From the NCBI GenBank assembly GCA_029263415.1, contig JAJCXN010000015.1:1-64000 (forward strand): 64,000 bases of DNA. Reading direction: 5' to 3'. This document shows, one piece after another, positions 1-9,258 of this stretch. Source of the DNA: Acidobacteriota bacterium (GTDB lineage: Bacteria; Acidobacteriota; Thermoanaerobaculia; Multivoradales; Multivoraceae). A model generated the notes under the pieces. The model saw nothing but the letters and a program-made list of their open reading frames with translations. It had not been told where the DNA came from and ran no database searches. The first letter of the stretch is position 1. The number at the start of each line of letters is the position of its first letter. Position numbers and translations under genes: made by a program.

Positions 1-138
1 GCGCTCCAAGGAAGAAGGGAGGCAGCAAGAACAACTGACCAATGGTTTGGGAATCGAAAGGAAGACTTCAACTAACCAGCTGCGGAAACCGGCCAAAGTA
101 ATTGTCGCCAAACCGGACAAAGTAATTGACGCGGGACA
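1..138. mobile_element. End of an insertion sequence (IS21-like), rest lies left of the window
   Basis: Read on the minus strand, a sequence beginning TGTCCCGCGTCAATTACTTT starts at 138 and interrupts the permease gene. It is followed by two imperfect 24-bp tandem copies (88-111 and 112-135) sharing the core CAATTACTTTG and CCGGTTT. A terminal TG followed by multiple imperfect terminal repeats is typical of IS21-family ends; the family assignment is inference. No transposase is visible because only about 138 bases of the element are present. The other end and any target-site duplication are outside the window. Confidence 0.55.
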
Positions 139-2201
139 CGCAGGTCGAGAATCGGGAGAGCTTCATCGACCTCACGGGCCGCTCCTCGAAGGCTTCCTAC
201 AAGATCAGACGTTGGCACAGCGGTGGTCGCGATATGAAGTTGAGTGTTGTAGACGATGAATCGGCTGGAAGGTAAGTAGAGGTGCGCATTGCGCTCCTGT
301 TCAAAGATCGAGTCGCGAATCGTGGCCACCACACCAACCACCTCGACGGCCTCATCTAGAAAGCTCGAGTTGACCAACGCGACCCGCCGGCCAATCGGAT
401 TGTCTTCACCGAACAGCTGTTCAGCGAGAAGCTCGTCGATGATGCCAACCTGCTGGGTTTCGTTGTCCCGAAATTCTCGACCCGCGAGCAATGGAATCTC
501 GAGCACGTCGAAATACCCGTCGGACACGGTGTACAAAGCCACCCCGCGTCCCGGGCGATCCCCTTGAGCATCAGTCTCGAGGAGGGGAAGATCCGCATCG
601 ATGGCTCGTCCACCGCGCGAGCTAATGCCAAACGGAGTGGTGCCAGCCAGAGCCACTTCTCTAACGCCCGGAACTGAACGCAACCGCTCCCGCATGCGCC
701 GTTGCACTGACCGGGTCTGCACCTCGTCATAGCCGGCCAGAGCAGGGTCAACTTCCATGATGACCTGTCGATTCACCTCAAAGCCGGGATCGATATTGAG
801 GCCTTGAATCGCACTCTTTAAGAACAGCCCGGCACTCACCAGCAAGACCATCGAAAGAGCCAGCTGAAAGAGAACCGGGAGGTCACCTCTCGAAAACCCA
901 AACTTCGAGCGTCCCTTACCGGACTTCTCATTGCCTGCCTTGAGGTCGCTCACCAGATCGGCTCGACTCGCTCGAATAGCCGGCAGCAAGCCCACGAAAA
1001 GCGAGGCGAGCACGGAGAAGCTCAGCGTCGCCACGAGAATTCGCCAATCGAGGCTGCCATCAAGAAAGATGTCGAACGGAGCAATGTGAGCGAGCGATGC
1101 CGCAAGCAACCTCGGCGCAACCATGGAAATGCCCAGCCCTAAGATTGCTCCGCCTAGAGACAGAAGAAGTGCCTCAACGACCAGCCTCCGCACCAGTTGA
1201 ATTCTGCCACTACCCAGAGCCAACCGGACTCCAAGCTCCCGACGGCGGCTCAGGTTTCGGGCGTCCTGCAAGGCGGCCAAGTTGAAGCCCGCAATGAGCA
1301 AGACAATCAGCGACATGGCCATCAAGATAATGCCGACCACGGCCAGTTCGTCATCCTCTTGCGGCGAGGTGGAGACCGAAATTCGCGAAGGAGGGTGCGC
1401 CTCGTAGACAATGTGCTCGTTCGAGGCCGGGTACTCTTCTGAAAGGCCGGCCGAGACCCGCGCGAGGTCTGAGTTTGCGGCTGCGCGACTAACTCCATCG
1501 CGCAGCCGGCCGATGAGCATCAGCTGCAGGTTGTCGCGCAACGACATGGATCGACGGTTTCCACCGCTCAAGCTATCCGACAGGCGAGCCTGCATGCCTA
1601 GCGGCACGTAGAGTTCCGGTGCCAGCAACGCGGAGGTTCCTGAGAAACCCTTTCGAGCGACGCCGATGATGGTCGTCGCCACTCCGTTGACAACAAGCGT
1701 GCTGTCTAGGACATCCTCGGTACCGCCCAGCCTTTGCCAGCCGCGGTAGCTGACGATCGCCACTGGGATCTCGGCACCCGGGAGCTCTTCTTCAATGGAG
1801 AACGATCGACCGTAGGCCAACGGGGCAGCAAACGTGTCGAAGTAGTTTGACGACACGATGTCCACGAAACCACGTCGAACATCGGCACCTTCACCAATCC
1901 CAACCATCGAGATGTTATGCGCGGTTAAGTTCTCGAAGGTTTGGAGGCCGGCCCGTAGATCGACGTAGTCCGGGTACGAGATGAGTCGATAGTCGTGGTT
2001 CTCTTGGTCGTTGCGCAGAACCAGCGTCAACCGATCCGGCTCAGGTACGGCCAGCGGCCGCAGAACAAGAGTATTGACCAGACTAAACATCGAGCTGTTC
2101 GCGCCGATAGCAAGTCCTAGGACCACGATGGCGATTGCGGTCGTGGCTTTTGACCTAAAGAGCGAGCGAACGGCGGTCTTGACGTCGTCGGTGAGAGGCA
2201 T
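72..2201 (-). pseudogene. MacB/FtsX-type ADOP ABC permease, C-terminus lost to IS insertion
   Basis: An inner-membrane permease of the acidobacterial duplicated orphan permease (ADOP) type, related to MacB but without its own ATPase. Visible parts are an N-terminal membrane segment (about residues 18-45), a first periplasmic MacB core, a group of membrane helices (about 285-420), a long cytoplasmic or linker stretch and a second periplasmic core. The final three-helix FtsX block is missing. Native sequence ends near position 139 at the residues LPILDLR; the last 22 codons are read from the IS end. ADOP proteins are usually about 800 residues, so about 100 are lost. The start at 2201 has a good ribosome site (AGGAAGGAA, about 8 bases upstream). 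It is probably non-functional because half of the transmembrane scaffold is absent. Confidence 0.8.
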
Positions 2202-2512
2202 TGTGCGTTCCTTCCTGAGGATAGATGCAGGCGAGCTAGAGATCGAAAAGGACTACGATCGGCAGACCGTTCATGTTTCTGCTGATGTCACCCGCTATCG
2301 CTGCGCATCCGTTCGATGGAGCGGTCGGAGGCGAAGGCACAAGCATCGGCGAGACCGATGGCTAGAAGGCTAAAGGGCGCAGTCTCCGCCAACTGCCACC
2401 ACTGAGTAGTTGCAGGAGCGCCTCAGTTCCACGTTGTGCGCGTGCATGGGACTCAGATGATCACTCGAAGGTTGACACTCCTTCTGCCACTCTTGGTCTG
2501 CCGAGATTGACC
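2202..2512. other. Intergenic region, no gene recognised
   Basis: About 310 bases lie between the permease start and the HAAS-domain gene. Apart from the Shine-Dalgarno sequence of the permease at its left edge I see no convincing coding frame, terminator with a T-run, or RNA. Confidence 0.5.
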
Positions 2513-3301
2513 TCAGGACAGGTAGAGGTAGCCCGCACCAAAGACAACCAAAACCGCACCAGCTGCCATGAGAGCTAGAGCGTGACCACGTCTATAGCTA
2601 TTTGCCAGCGGCAGAATCAATGCAGCCAGGGATCGGCGGAGAGGAATCGACAGAGGCGCTGCCAAGAGCCACCAGAAGCCCACGGCAATTGCCATAACGC
2701 TTGCGACTGTCGCTGCATGGGTGATCGGCGGCAACTCCCACAACGCCCCATCGACCAGTCGATCGAGGTAACCCGTTTCAACCCCAGCGACCGCTGGATA
2801 GACGAATGGTCCGGCCAACAGCAACATGGTTAGGGTCAAAGAGAAGAGCACGATTGGCGGATAGACCAACCAGCGACGCGCTCCGAGCGGTTCGTCGCGT
2901 TCCACTGCGGCGGCGACAGCGGCTCGACCAAGGAAGTAGGCAGGTATCCACAGCAGCGGACCACCTATTGGGGCAGTCACAATGCCGAGCATGGTTAGAC
3001 CGAAGCAGAGATATGCCAACCGCCAATCTTCGGGGCCAGCTTGGATTCGATGGATGAGGCGCCGCAAGTAGGGAATCTCGTCTTCAGGGACCCACTGGCT
3101 CGGGCTACCCAGTTCTTTGAGAACCCCCTCGAGGTCACTCTTGGATACCGGATGGGCTTGGTCCATCAAGGCCTGTTCGATGTGGTCGCGGACGTCGGTC
3201 TCGATCTCGCTCACATCAACCGAGGTACCCCGGAGTGTGAGCCGAAGCTGTTTCAGATACCGATCAAGCGATCGGTCCGCGGCCGGCGTGAGAGGGTTCA
3301 T
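2513..3301 (-). CDS. HAAS-domain membrane protein of a PadR/permease unit
   Basis: About 262 residues. The first roughly 80 residues form a soluble helical domain with the pattern RYLKQLR...DVRDHIEQAL...LGSPSQW, as in HAAS/DUF1700-like proteins encoded next to PadR regulators. About five hydrophobic segments follow. Such proteins are thought to couple PadR-controlled loci to membrane transporters; the precise role is unknown. The ATG at 3301 was chosen because it overlaps the stop of the upstream PadR gene in an ATGA arrangement, implying translational coupling. A longer reading from 3367 would run far into padR and is unlikely. It probably serves the adjacent truncated permease, which has no fused prefix domain of its own. 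Confidence 0.75.
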   Translation of the reverse strand: MNPLTPAADRSLDRYLKQLRLTLRGTSVDVSEIETDVRDHIEQALMDQAHPVSKSDLEGVLKELGSPSQWVPEDEIPYLRRLIHRIQAGPEDWRLAYLCFGLTMLGIVTAPIGGPLLWIPAYFLGRAAVAAAVERDEPLGARRWLVYPPIVLFSLTLTMLLLAGPFVYPAVAGVETGYLDRLVDGALWELPPITHAATVASVMAIAVGFWWLLAAPLSIPLRRSLAALILPLANSYRRGHALALMAAGAVLVVFGAGYLYLS

Positions 3302-3645
3302 GGCGTCGCCTCCGTACGTAGCCCCTCTACCCCCAGCAGTAGCCGTTGCCAATATTCGTTCATCCATTGCGTTTGCTCCCGTCCTTTATCGGTTAGCTCG
3401 TAGTACTTGCGCGGTGGCCCACCACTTGACTCTTCGAAACTTGTGCTGACCAACAGGTCTCGCTTGAGCCGATTGAGTAGAGGGTAGATCGTGCCTTCGC
3501 TGATCACCAAGCCATCGATCGCACTCAAGGAGCGCACAATCTCGTAGCCATACTGCCGCTCACGGCTGAGAGTGTTGAGAATGCACAGTTCCAAAATGCC
3601 CTTGCGCAGTTGGGTCGTCCAGTTGGTGCTGAAATCGCTGTTCAT
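3298..3645 (-). CDS. PadR family transcriptional regulator
   Basis: 115 residues, the usual length of short PadR (AcrR-subclass) repressors. The winged-helix core is visible: GILELCILNTLSRERQYGYE, then EGTIYPLLNRLKRDLLV as recognition helix and wing, and the PPRKYYELTDKG beta hairpin. It is first in an operon with the HAAS gene, overlapping it by four bases. A near-consensus promoter with an overlapping inverted repeat lies directly upstream, so autoregulation is likely. The inducer is unknown. It starts at 3645, the only ATG consistent with that promoter. Confidence 0.9.
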   Translation of the reverse strand: MNSDFSTNWTTQLRKGILELCILNTLSRERQYGYEIVRSLSAIDGLVISEGTIYPLLNRLKRDLLVSTSFEESSGGPPRKYYELTDKGREQTQWMNEYWQRLLLGVEGLRTEATP

Positions 3646-3651
3646 GAAGCC

Positions 3652-3680
3652 ACTATATTGTTTTGCATAGTACCTGTCAA
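3652..3680 (-). promoter_or_regulatory. Sigma70-type promoter of padR with overlapping inverted repeat; near-leaderless
   Basis: On the minus strand there is TTGACA (3675-3680), a 17-base spacer and TATAGT (3652-3657). The padR ATG begins only six bases after the -10 box, so transcription should start at or next to the start codon and the message would be leaderless. ACTAT (3652-3656) and ATAGT (3667-3671) form an inverted repeat with a 10-base gap that overlaps the -10, a plausible PadR operator. The promoter match is seen directly; regulation is inference. Confidence 0.65.
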
Positions 3681-4008
3681 TACACAGTACAAAGAAGCTC
3701 AGGCGCGCAGAAGCGTCTTCTGCTCGAACGGTTCTGGGAGCTTAGGAGCAGCGAGCAAGCGCGGAACCGCGTTGAGGCGCGCAGCACCAGCTCCGCCCTG
3801 GGTATTGGCCAACGCCAATACTCAACTGCTCTGCTCCGGACCACCGGGCAATCCCTTGCGATCCAAGCTCAACTTCGAATCAGCTTGGTCCTCGCAGTGA
3901 ACGCTGGCTTGCGATCGCCGGGAATGCGGGATTCGAAACGCGGTGCTCCGCCACCAATTCCACGGTGGCCGGCAGCGCAACCAGGAAAGATTCTTCTATC
4001 TCTGATCT

Positions 4009-4035
4009 GCGGCCCTAAGGTCGAAAGCGGGCCGC
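4009..4035 (-). terminator. Candidate terminator hairpin after the second ADOP permease
   Basis: A perfect 7-bp stem GCGGCCC (4009-4015) / GGGCCGC (4029-4035) with a 13-base loop begins 28 bases after the permease stop codon. There is no run of T after it on the minus strand, so it is at best a weak or Rho-assisted terminator. Confidence 0.35.
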
Positions 4036-4063
4036 GTAAACGCAGCGATATGCCGCGAGTCGC

Positions 4064-6703
4064 CTACTCTTCCTTCAACGCCCTCGCCGGAGCCACCCGG
4101 CCTGCACGCATGGCCGGACCCAATACCGCAGTCATAGCGACAAGGACCATAGCTAGACAAACCAACACGTACGTTGAAGGGTCGAACGGGTCGACCTCGT
4201 ACAGCAACGACGCCAATAGCCGCGAGCCCAGCAGCGAGATTCCAACCCCAACGCCAACACCGATAGCCACCAGCTTGAGACCCTGGCCCACAAAGTGCCC
4301 AACGACATCAGCGGAGTTCGCTCCCACAGCTAGCCGGATGGCGATCTCTCGCGTTCGACGTGACACGAGGTAAGAGATCACGCCATAAAGACCGATCGCA
4401 GCAAGGAAGACAGCGATGGCGGCGAAGGTGCCGAGCAGCACTAGATAGAAACGTGCTGGCCCGCGATCCTCGTCGATCGCCTCCGTCATCGCGACTTTGC
4501 GACGCAGCGGGATGTTGGGATCCACTCGTCTCACCGCCTCGGTGACCGCGGTCCAAGACAATGGCCCCTTCGCCCGCATCGCGACACTCAACCAGGGTGC
4601 AGCCATCTGAGCCTGGGGCACGAACGTCTCGGGCTGGGTTTCTTCTTGTGGAATCGCCGACAGGTTGTTTTCGACCACTCCAACGATTATCCGCGGCGGT
4701 TCATCGTCGTAGCCCAAAGCGATGCTCAACTCGATCTCCTTACCGATCACATCCTGACCATCCAGATAGCGGTCGACGAATTCCTGATTTACCACAGCCA
4801 CCCCTTGACCGTCTCGGCGATCGGTGGGCTCAAGGCCTCGCCCGGCAACACCGGAGATTCCCAGAGTGTCGAGGTAGCCCGAGGTGACCACCCGGATGAC
4901 GGTATTACGCTCATGCTCAGGCGGCACCGGTGGTTCGCCCACAAACTCCACTGACGTGCTCAGGCGATTGCGACCAAAAGGGAGACCAAGCACACTACCC
5001 ACCGACTCAATCCCGGGTAGAGACTGCAGCTCTCGCTCCAGCGATTCGAAGAAGGCGACTGTCTTTTCCGGGTCCTCGTACGGCTGTTCTGGCAAGGCAA
5101 CGAAAAAGGAGTGCACGCCTGCAGGATCAAAACCAACGTCCACTTGTAGTAGCCGATCGTAGGTCTTGAACAAGAGTCCAGCAGCGACCAACAGAACCAG
5201 AGAAAGCGCCACTTCACCAACCATCAAGAGGTTACGGGTGCGCACATCTGCGCGATCGTCGGTGGATCTGCCGGTGCGGCTTGAAGCCCCAACGAGCCTC
5301 CAGGTTGGCCACAGCGCAAATAGCAAGGAGACGCCCAGAGAAGTTGCTAAGCCAAACAGCAGGACCGGCAGGTCTAGCGACGCTTCGCTTAGGCGCGGCA
5401 CATCGGCTGGCGCCAGAGCAACCACGATCCGGGTCACAGCGGTTCCTAGCGCCACACCAAGCGCTCCGCCGCCAACAGCAAGCAACAACGTTTCCAACAG
5501 AACCAGCCTGCTCAGCCGCAGCCGGTTCGCTCCAAGGGCCGAGCGCACGGCGATCTCGGCCTTGCGACCGGTGCCACGAGCCACCTGCAAGCTGGCCAGG
5601 TTCGCCGCTGCAATCAGGAGAACCAAACCAACCGCCCCAAGCAAGATGAAGAGGCCCGACCTGGTTTGCCCCAACAAACTGTGTTTGAGATCGGTGGCGA
5701 CGAACCTGATGTTGGTGTTGTCCCCGGGAAAGTCCACCTCGAGCCGCTTGGATACAACCTCCATGGAACTAGCCAAGCTCTCAGGGTCTTCACCATCAGC
5801 AATCCTTCCGATACCCGTGAGCAGCCGGCAACCCCGCCCACAGCCTTCGGTGTCGTTGTACAACGGAATCCACAACACGGCATCCCGGAAAGCGAAGTCT
5901 GGCGGTGCCACACCGACAATCTCAACGTTCTCGCCGTCGAGAAACAGGGTCTTGCCCACCGCCTGCGGATCACCCCCCAGATGAGACTGAAGCAGCGCGT
6001 CACTGATCATTGCCACTCGTGGGGCTTTAGGGAGGTTGTCTTGAGCGACCAAGTCACGCCCTTGAGCTGGAGCAGCTCTGAACACGCGCAAAAGTCCACT
6101 GGTGACTGCCTGCGCGCGGAGCACCTCCGGCTCATTCTCACCAGTGAGCGTGACCGACGTACTCTGGTATCCCACTAAGTCAGCGAATGACTCCACATCG
6201 CGCGCAAGATCCTCAAGATCGACCTGCGACGTTGAGTGCAGGTCACCAGGCTGAGTAGTGTTCTCACGCCTCACCTGCACCAGCGAATCGGGCTGTGGAT
6301 ACGGAAGTGGTCGCAGAACCACCGCGTTGACGACGCTGAAGATCGCAGTATTGGCACCCACACCAACTGCAAGTGTTAGCAGCGCGATCGCGGTGAAGCC
6401 CGGTCGCTTGGCCAGTGCACGCACCGAGTAGCGAGCGTCTTGAAGGAAGAGATCCATGGTGGAAGCCTGCTTTCCTGGTTGCGCAAGAGTCCGGCGGGCG
6501 ACCGTCGGGCTGAACCGCTCTTGAAGATTTGTTCGTAGTAGAAACCATGTAGCCGCTAGCCACTGAGGAGGCATCCGTGAGCGCGATGGATCACGTCGCC
6601 AGTCCTGCAGTGCCAGCAAGAGATCGTCGCCATACTCGGCGCGGAAGCGAGCAGGCAACAATCGCACCAGCAAGCGTAGCCACGCATTGGAGTGCACGCT
6701 CAC
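4064..6703 (-). CDS. ADOP-type MacB-like ABC permease with N-terminal prefix domain
   Basis: 879 residues, full length for the family. Residues 1-65 form a soluble prefix ([18 protein letters not shown]), followed by the first membrane helix after [20 protein letters not shown], a MacB periplasmic core (residues about 115-330), helices with the FtsX pattern, a second MacB core (about 530-730) and a terminal FtsX block ending PFDPSTYVL...[11 protein letters not shown]. It has no ATP-binding motif, so an ATPase must come from elsewhere or the protein works by another mechanism. It overlaps the upstream padR gene by ATGA. Unlike the damaged copy at 72-2201, this one carries the prefix domain fused and an intact C-terminus. 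Confidence 0.88.
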   Translation of the reverse strand: MSVHSNAWLRLLVRLLPARFRAEYGDDLLLALQDWRRDPSRSRMPPQWLAATWFLLRTNLQERFSPTVARRTLAQPGKQASTMDLFLQDARYSVRALAKRPGFTAIALLTLAVGVGANTAIFSVVNAVVLRPLPYPQPDSLVQVRRENTTQPGDLHSTSQVDLEDLARDVESFADLVGYQSTSVTLTGENEPEVLRAQAVTSGLLRVFRAAPAQGRDLVAQDNLPKAPRVAMISDALLQSHLGGDPQAVGKTLFLDGENVEIVGVAPPDFAFRDAVLWIPLYNDTEGCGRGCRLLTGIGRIADGEDPESLASSMEVVSKRLEVDFPGDNTNIRFVATDLKHSLLGQTRSGLFILLGAVGLVLLIAAANLASLQVARGTGRKAEIAVRSALGANRLRLSRLVLLETLLLAVGGGALGVALGTAVTRIVVALAPADVPRLSEASLDLPVLLFGLATSLGVSLLFALWPTWRLVGASSRTGRSTDDRADVRTRNLLMVGEVALSLVLLVAAGLLFKTYDRLLQVDVGFDPAGVHSFFVALPEQPYEDPEKTVAFFESLERELQSLPGIESVGSVLGLPFGRNRLSTSVEFVGEPPVPPEHERNTVIRVVTSGYLDTLGISGVAGRGLEPTDRRDGQGVAVVNQEFVDRYLDGQDVIGKEIELSIALGYDDEPPRIIVGVVENNLSAIPQEETQPETFVPQAQMAAPWLSVAMRAKGPLSWTAVTEAVRRVDPNIPLRRKVAMTEAIDEDRGPARFYLVLLGTFAAIAVFLAAIGLYGVISYLVSRRTREIAIRLAVGANSADVVGHFVGQGLKLVAIGVGVGVGISLLGSRLLASLLYEVDPFDPSTYVLVCLAMVLVAMTAVLGPAMRAGRVAPARALKEE

Positions 6704-7080
6704 AATCTTGAACCTTTGCCAGACAAGGCACCTTCGGCTCTTAAGCCCAAGCGCGCGCCAGCAAGATCAAGAACATGTTCCAAGCGAGCCACTTCAGCGA
6801 CCAATGTCTTACGGCCACCCGCAGTCAAACCGAAGTAGCGGCGCTTCTGTCCCGGGGCCGGGGCTTGGTCGTTCGGGGCTTTCGCTTCACGCACCATGCC
6901 GGCGGTCGTCAACCGAGCCAAGGCCCGATACAGCGCCCCCAGATCTGGGCGCACATGCCCGTTTGACTCCTCCTCCACTGCCTTGAGAATTGCGTAGCCG
7001 TAGAGCTCTCGTTCTGCGAGAACGAGCAGCACGTGCAGATCAGCGGGGGAGAGAGGGAGCGGATCATTAGATTTGGCCAT
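6700..7080 (-). CDS. PadR family transcriptional regulator (second)
   Basis: About 126 residues with the PadR winged helix: [38 protein letters not shown] and [10 protein letters not shown]. It is first gene of a two-gene operon with the ADOP permease, coupled by an ATGA overlap. The ATG at 7080 gives a typical N-terminus; an alternative ATG at 7110 would add ten residues and would place the start inside the palindrome at 7105-7114. Two perfect palindromes just upstream suggest an operator for this protein. Confidence 0.85.
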   Translation of the reverse strand: MAKSNDPLPLSPADLHVLLVLAERELYGYAILKAVEEESNGHVRPDLGALYRALARLTTAGMVREAKAPNDQAPAPGQKRRYFGLTAGGRKTLVAEVARLEHVLDLAGARLGLRAEGALSGKGSRL

Positions 7081-7104
7081 GAGCGTCACTACGCGGCTTC
7101 GCCT

Positions 7105-7127
7105 AAACATGTTTCACGCATATATGC
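7105..7127. promoter_or_regulatory. Paired 10-bp palindromes upstream of the second padR
   Basis: AAACATGTTT (7105-7114) and GCATATATGC (7118-7127) are both perfect palindromes separated by three bases, 25 bases upstream of the padR start. PadR proteins bind dyads built from ATGT/ACAT-like half-sites, so this is a good autoregulatory operator candidate. The 7128-7411 stretch beyond it shows no other recognisable feature. Confidence 0.5.
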
Positions 7128-7411
7128 ACGAGGTCTGTTTTGATTCCGCTCTGAGACCGGTTCGGCAAATGGAACATGACATGATTGCAAAATGGACAAG
7201 CGCTCAAGCAGATCGGTCTTAAAGGTTTTCATGCCTTCGAGAAACAACTCTCTTCGACACCTGGTACGTCTAGACGACTCCCAACAGATATGACGACTCC
7301 GAACAGAAGGCCGCATCGAATCGGACCAAGTTGGAGTCGACATTGAGGCCACTTGATGCCTATGGCGTCCACGCAGTTCAGACACGCTGGTGGCTGATCG
7401 TCAGACCCGCC

Positions 7412-7909
7412 ATGCTCGCGCTCATCATCGCGACGGCCGCTCTAGGATGCGACTCCTCCTCGAGCTCCCCTACGAGCCCATCGCCGCTCGCTCCGTTCAC
7501 AGGTCAGTGGGCAGGCACGACCGCCCAGGGCGAGCCTCTCAGCTTCTCGGTTGTAGCGAGCGGAGACCAACTACTTCTGGCGAGCGCCGAGTTGGCTATG
7601 CAGTTGCCAACTCGAATCACCCCGGACATCACCTGTGTGGTACTTGGCGGCGAGAACCGCCTAGACCTCTCTTTGAGCGAAGGCCTGAGCCACCCTTTCG
7701 AAGGCACCCGTTTCTCGCTTCAGCTCCCCGCGGACCTTCCTCTCACCGACGTTATTCTCGGCTCCGGATTTCTGATTTTTGAAGGGCAACTGGACGCTCA
7801 GGGTAATGCTTCCGGGCGTATCGTGACCGAAGCTCCTCTCCGCTTCCTATTCGTTACGCTCCCCTGCTTGTTCGGAGGGGAAACTACCTGGACAGCGAGG
7901 CGTCAGTAG
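7412..7909 (+). CDS. Small predicted lipoprotein of unknown function
   Basis: About 165 residues if started at the ATG at 7412. The hydrophobic stretch LALIIATAALGC followed by D-S-S-S-S-S is a lipobox with the lipidated Cys and a Ser/Pro-rich tether. The mature part looks beta-rich (PFTGQWAGTT...). The ATG at 7412 leaves no basic residue in the signal peptide. In-frame TTG codons at 7331 and 7340 would add the TRWWLIVRPA stretch with arginines, so the true start is unclear. I do not recognise the family. It stands alone on the plus strand. Confidence 0.6.
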   Translation: MLALIIATAALGCDSSSSSPTSPSPLAPFTGQWAGTTAQGEPLSFSVVASGDQLLLASAELAMQLPTRITPDITCVVLGGENRLDLSLSEGLSHPFEGTRFSLQLPADLPLTDVILGSGFLIFEGQLDAQGNASGRIVTEAPLRFLFVTLPCLFGGETTWTARRQ

Positions 7910-7925
7910 CGCCGGTCCGGGCATC

Positions 7926-7963
7926 TCATCTGTGAGACTGCGGGTCATCTGTGAGACCGCGGG
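7926..7963. repeat. 19-bp tandem duplication
   Basis: Two adjacent 19-base copies (7926-7944 and 7945-7963) of TCATCTGTGAGACTGCGGG differ at one base (T/C). The pair lies in the short gap between two convergent genes, 16 bases after the lipoprotein stop. It could be a replication-slippage duplication or a relic of an IS end with repeated subunits; no transposase is nearby. Confidence 0.7.
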
Positions 7964-8108
7964 CAGTCCGTAGAGTTGTCTTCGTAGGACGCCCTGACCG
8001 ATGCGACAACAGCCAAGTGTCACCGTCGCGGCGCGTTGCCCAGAACGGCAAACAGACCGCACGGTTGAGAACAAGCACACACCACCGTCACGTCCCCCAC
8101 CGCCCTTC

Positions 8109-9119
8109 TCAGCGCTCGGAGGACTCGAGTGCGGCCTCTTCTAAGCGAGCGCCCTTGAGAATGCCGGGCATCGCGTAGTTGCCCTCGTGGCACGCGTACT
8201 CGTACACCTTGTCGCTGACCGCGGTGAAGCTCATTTCACCGCGCATCGGAGCCGTGTAGTTGGTTGCGTCTTGGATCGAGAACTCATAGTGAATCACGGT
8301 GTCCGACGTTCGGGTCAGGCGCTCTTCGACCACTGCATCGTTCGAGTAGTAGAGCGGTCCGTAGATTCCGCGACCAGGATGAAAGTCGGTGGTCTCGACC
8401 ACCAGAGTGTCCCCCTCCCAGCGAGCTATCGAATCGCCCAACCACAGCGGCGCGCCGGGCTCCGCGTGGGCTTGATCAATCTTGATGATGCGAGCGTCGT
8501 GCACCATCTCCACCAAAATCGACAGATGGTCCGCGGTCTGGACGATTCGGTAGTAGTTGTTGTACAAGACGTTGAGCATCGGCGGCCCCACTGTGCCACC
8601 AAAGCCCAGCATGCACCGCTCGCCCAAGGACATCGTTTCAGGATCGTCTGGGGTGGTGCGCAGTGCGCGCCTTGATCCGAGCCACTCGCGGAGCGCGGGG
8701 GCATAGGGCACCTTGCCGTCCGCAGGCTCAATCAACCACGACGATCGGATCTCACCATTAACCACGCCATAGTCAGTTCCAGGATCCACCCAACCAGCGT
8801 TGTAGTTGCCCACTGGTGGCAAAGACTTCACAACATCCGGCGCGGTCCGATCCGGATCGCTAGGCAACAGGTCCTTTGCCGCGCGCACGTTGTGAAAGTG
8901 CTTTCCCGAGAGTTCCGCGGCGGTCTCGGGTGAGAGCACCAGGGTGTCGATGTTTCCGGGTCGCGACAATCGCGTCAACGATGCATTGCTCCACACACCG
9001 GAAAAGTCCGGCTTGCCGTCTGCCGTGCGCGGCGGATCGTAGTCCTGCTGAGCGATCAATGGCGAGCAGCACATCGTCAGAAGGAAGAGGCCAACGGTTA
9101 GAGGCAAACGGTGGATCAT
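8109..9119 (-). CDS. Secreted conserved protein of unknown function
   Basis: About 336 residues with a Sec signal peptide (MIHRLPLTVGLFLLTMCC... ending near QQDYD). The mature start PRTADGKPDFSGVWSN and the tail YEYACHEGNYAM are hallmarks of a widespread exported family of unknown function in Acidobacteriota and Proteobacteria. The start at 9119 was chosen over longer readings because GGAG lies nine bases upstream and the signal peptide begins there. It is divergently transcribed from the PQQ dehydrogenase at 9259 and shares a roughly 140-base promoter region with it, which suggests, without proving, a shared pathway. Confidence 0.8.
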   Translation of the reverse strand: MIHRLPLTVGLFLLTMCCSPLIAQQDYDPPRTADGKPDFSGVWSNASLTRLSRPGNIDTLVLSPETAAELSGKHFHNVRAAKDLLPSDPDRTAPDVVKSLPPVGNYNAGWVDPGTDYGVVNGEIRSSWLIEPADGKVPYAPALREWLGSRRALRTTPDDPETMSLGERCMLGFGGTVGPPMLNVLYNNYYRIVQTADHLSILVEMVHDARIIKIDQAHAEPGAPLWLGDSIARWEGDTLVVETTDFHPGRGIYGPLYYSNDAVVEERLTRTSDTVIHYEFSIQDATNYTAPMRGEMSFTAVSDKVYEYACHEGNYAMPGILKGARLEEAALESSER

Positions 9120-9258
9120 CGTCGCAAGCTCCGTAGAGGTATCAAGCATCTCACTGGGGGACGGGAGCCCGTAGTCTACCGCTACGCGCGAATCGCAGAC
9201 GCGAAGATGAAATACTGAGCGCTCCACACTTTCCTGATTCGCAGCGGCAAGAGGTCCT

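Larger units (their letters stand above)
3646..4063. other. Intergenic region upstream of padR
   Basis: About 420 bases between the 3' end of the second permease gene and padR. It holds the padR promoter at its left end and a GC-rich hairpin at 4009-4035. I see no protein-coding frame that resembles a known family. Confidence 0.5.

Noticed and set aside
3663-4373. A 236-codon plus-strand frame spanning the gap and the 3' end of the second ADOP gene
   Set aside because: Ser/Arg/Thr-rich composition without domains, overlapping the well-supported permease; a by-product of GC-rich codon usage.
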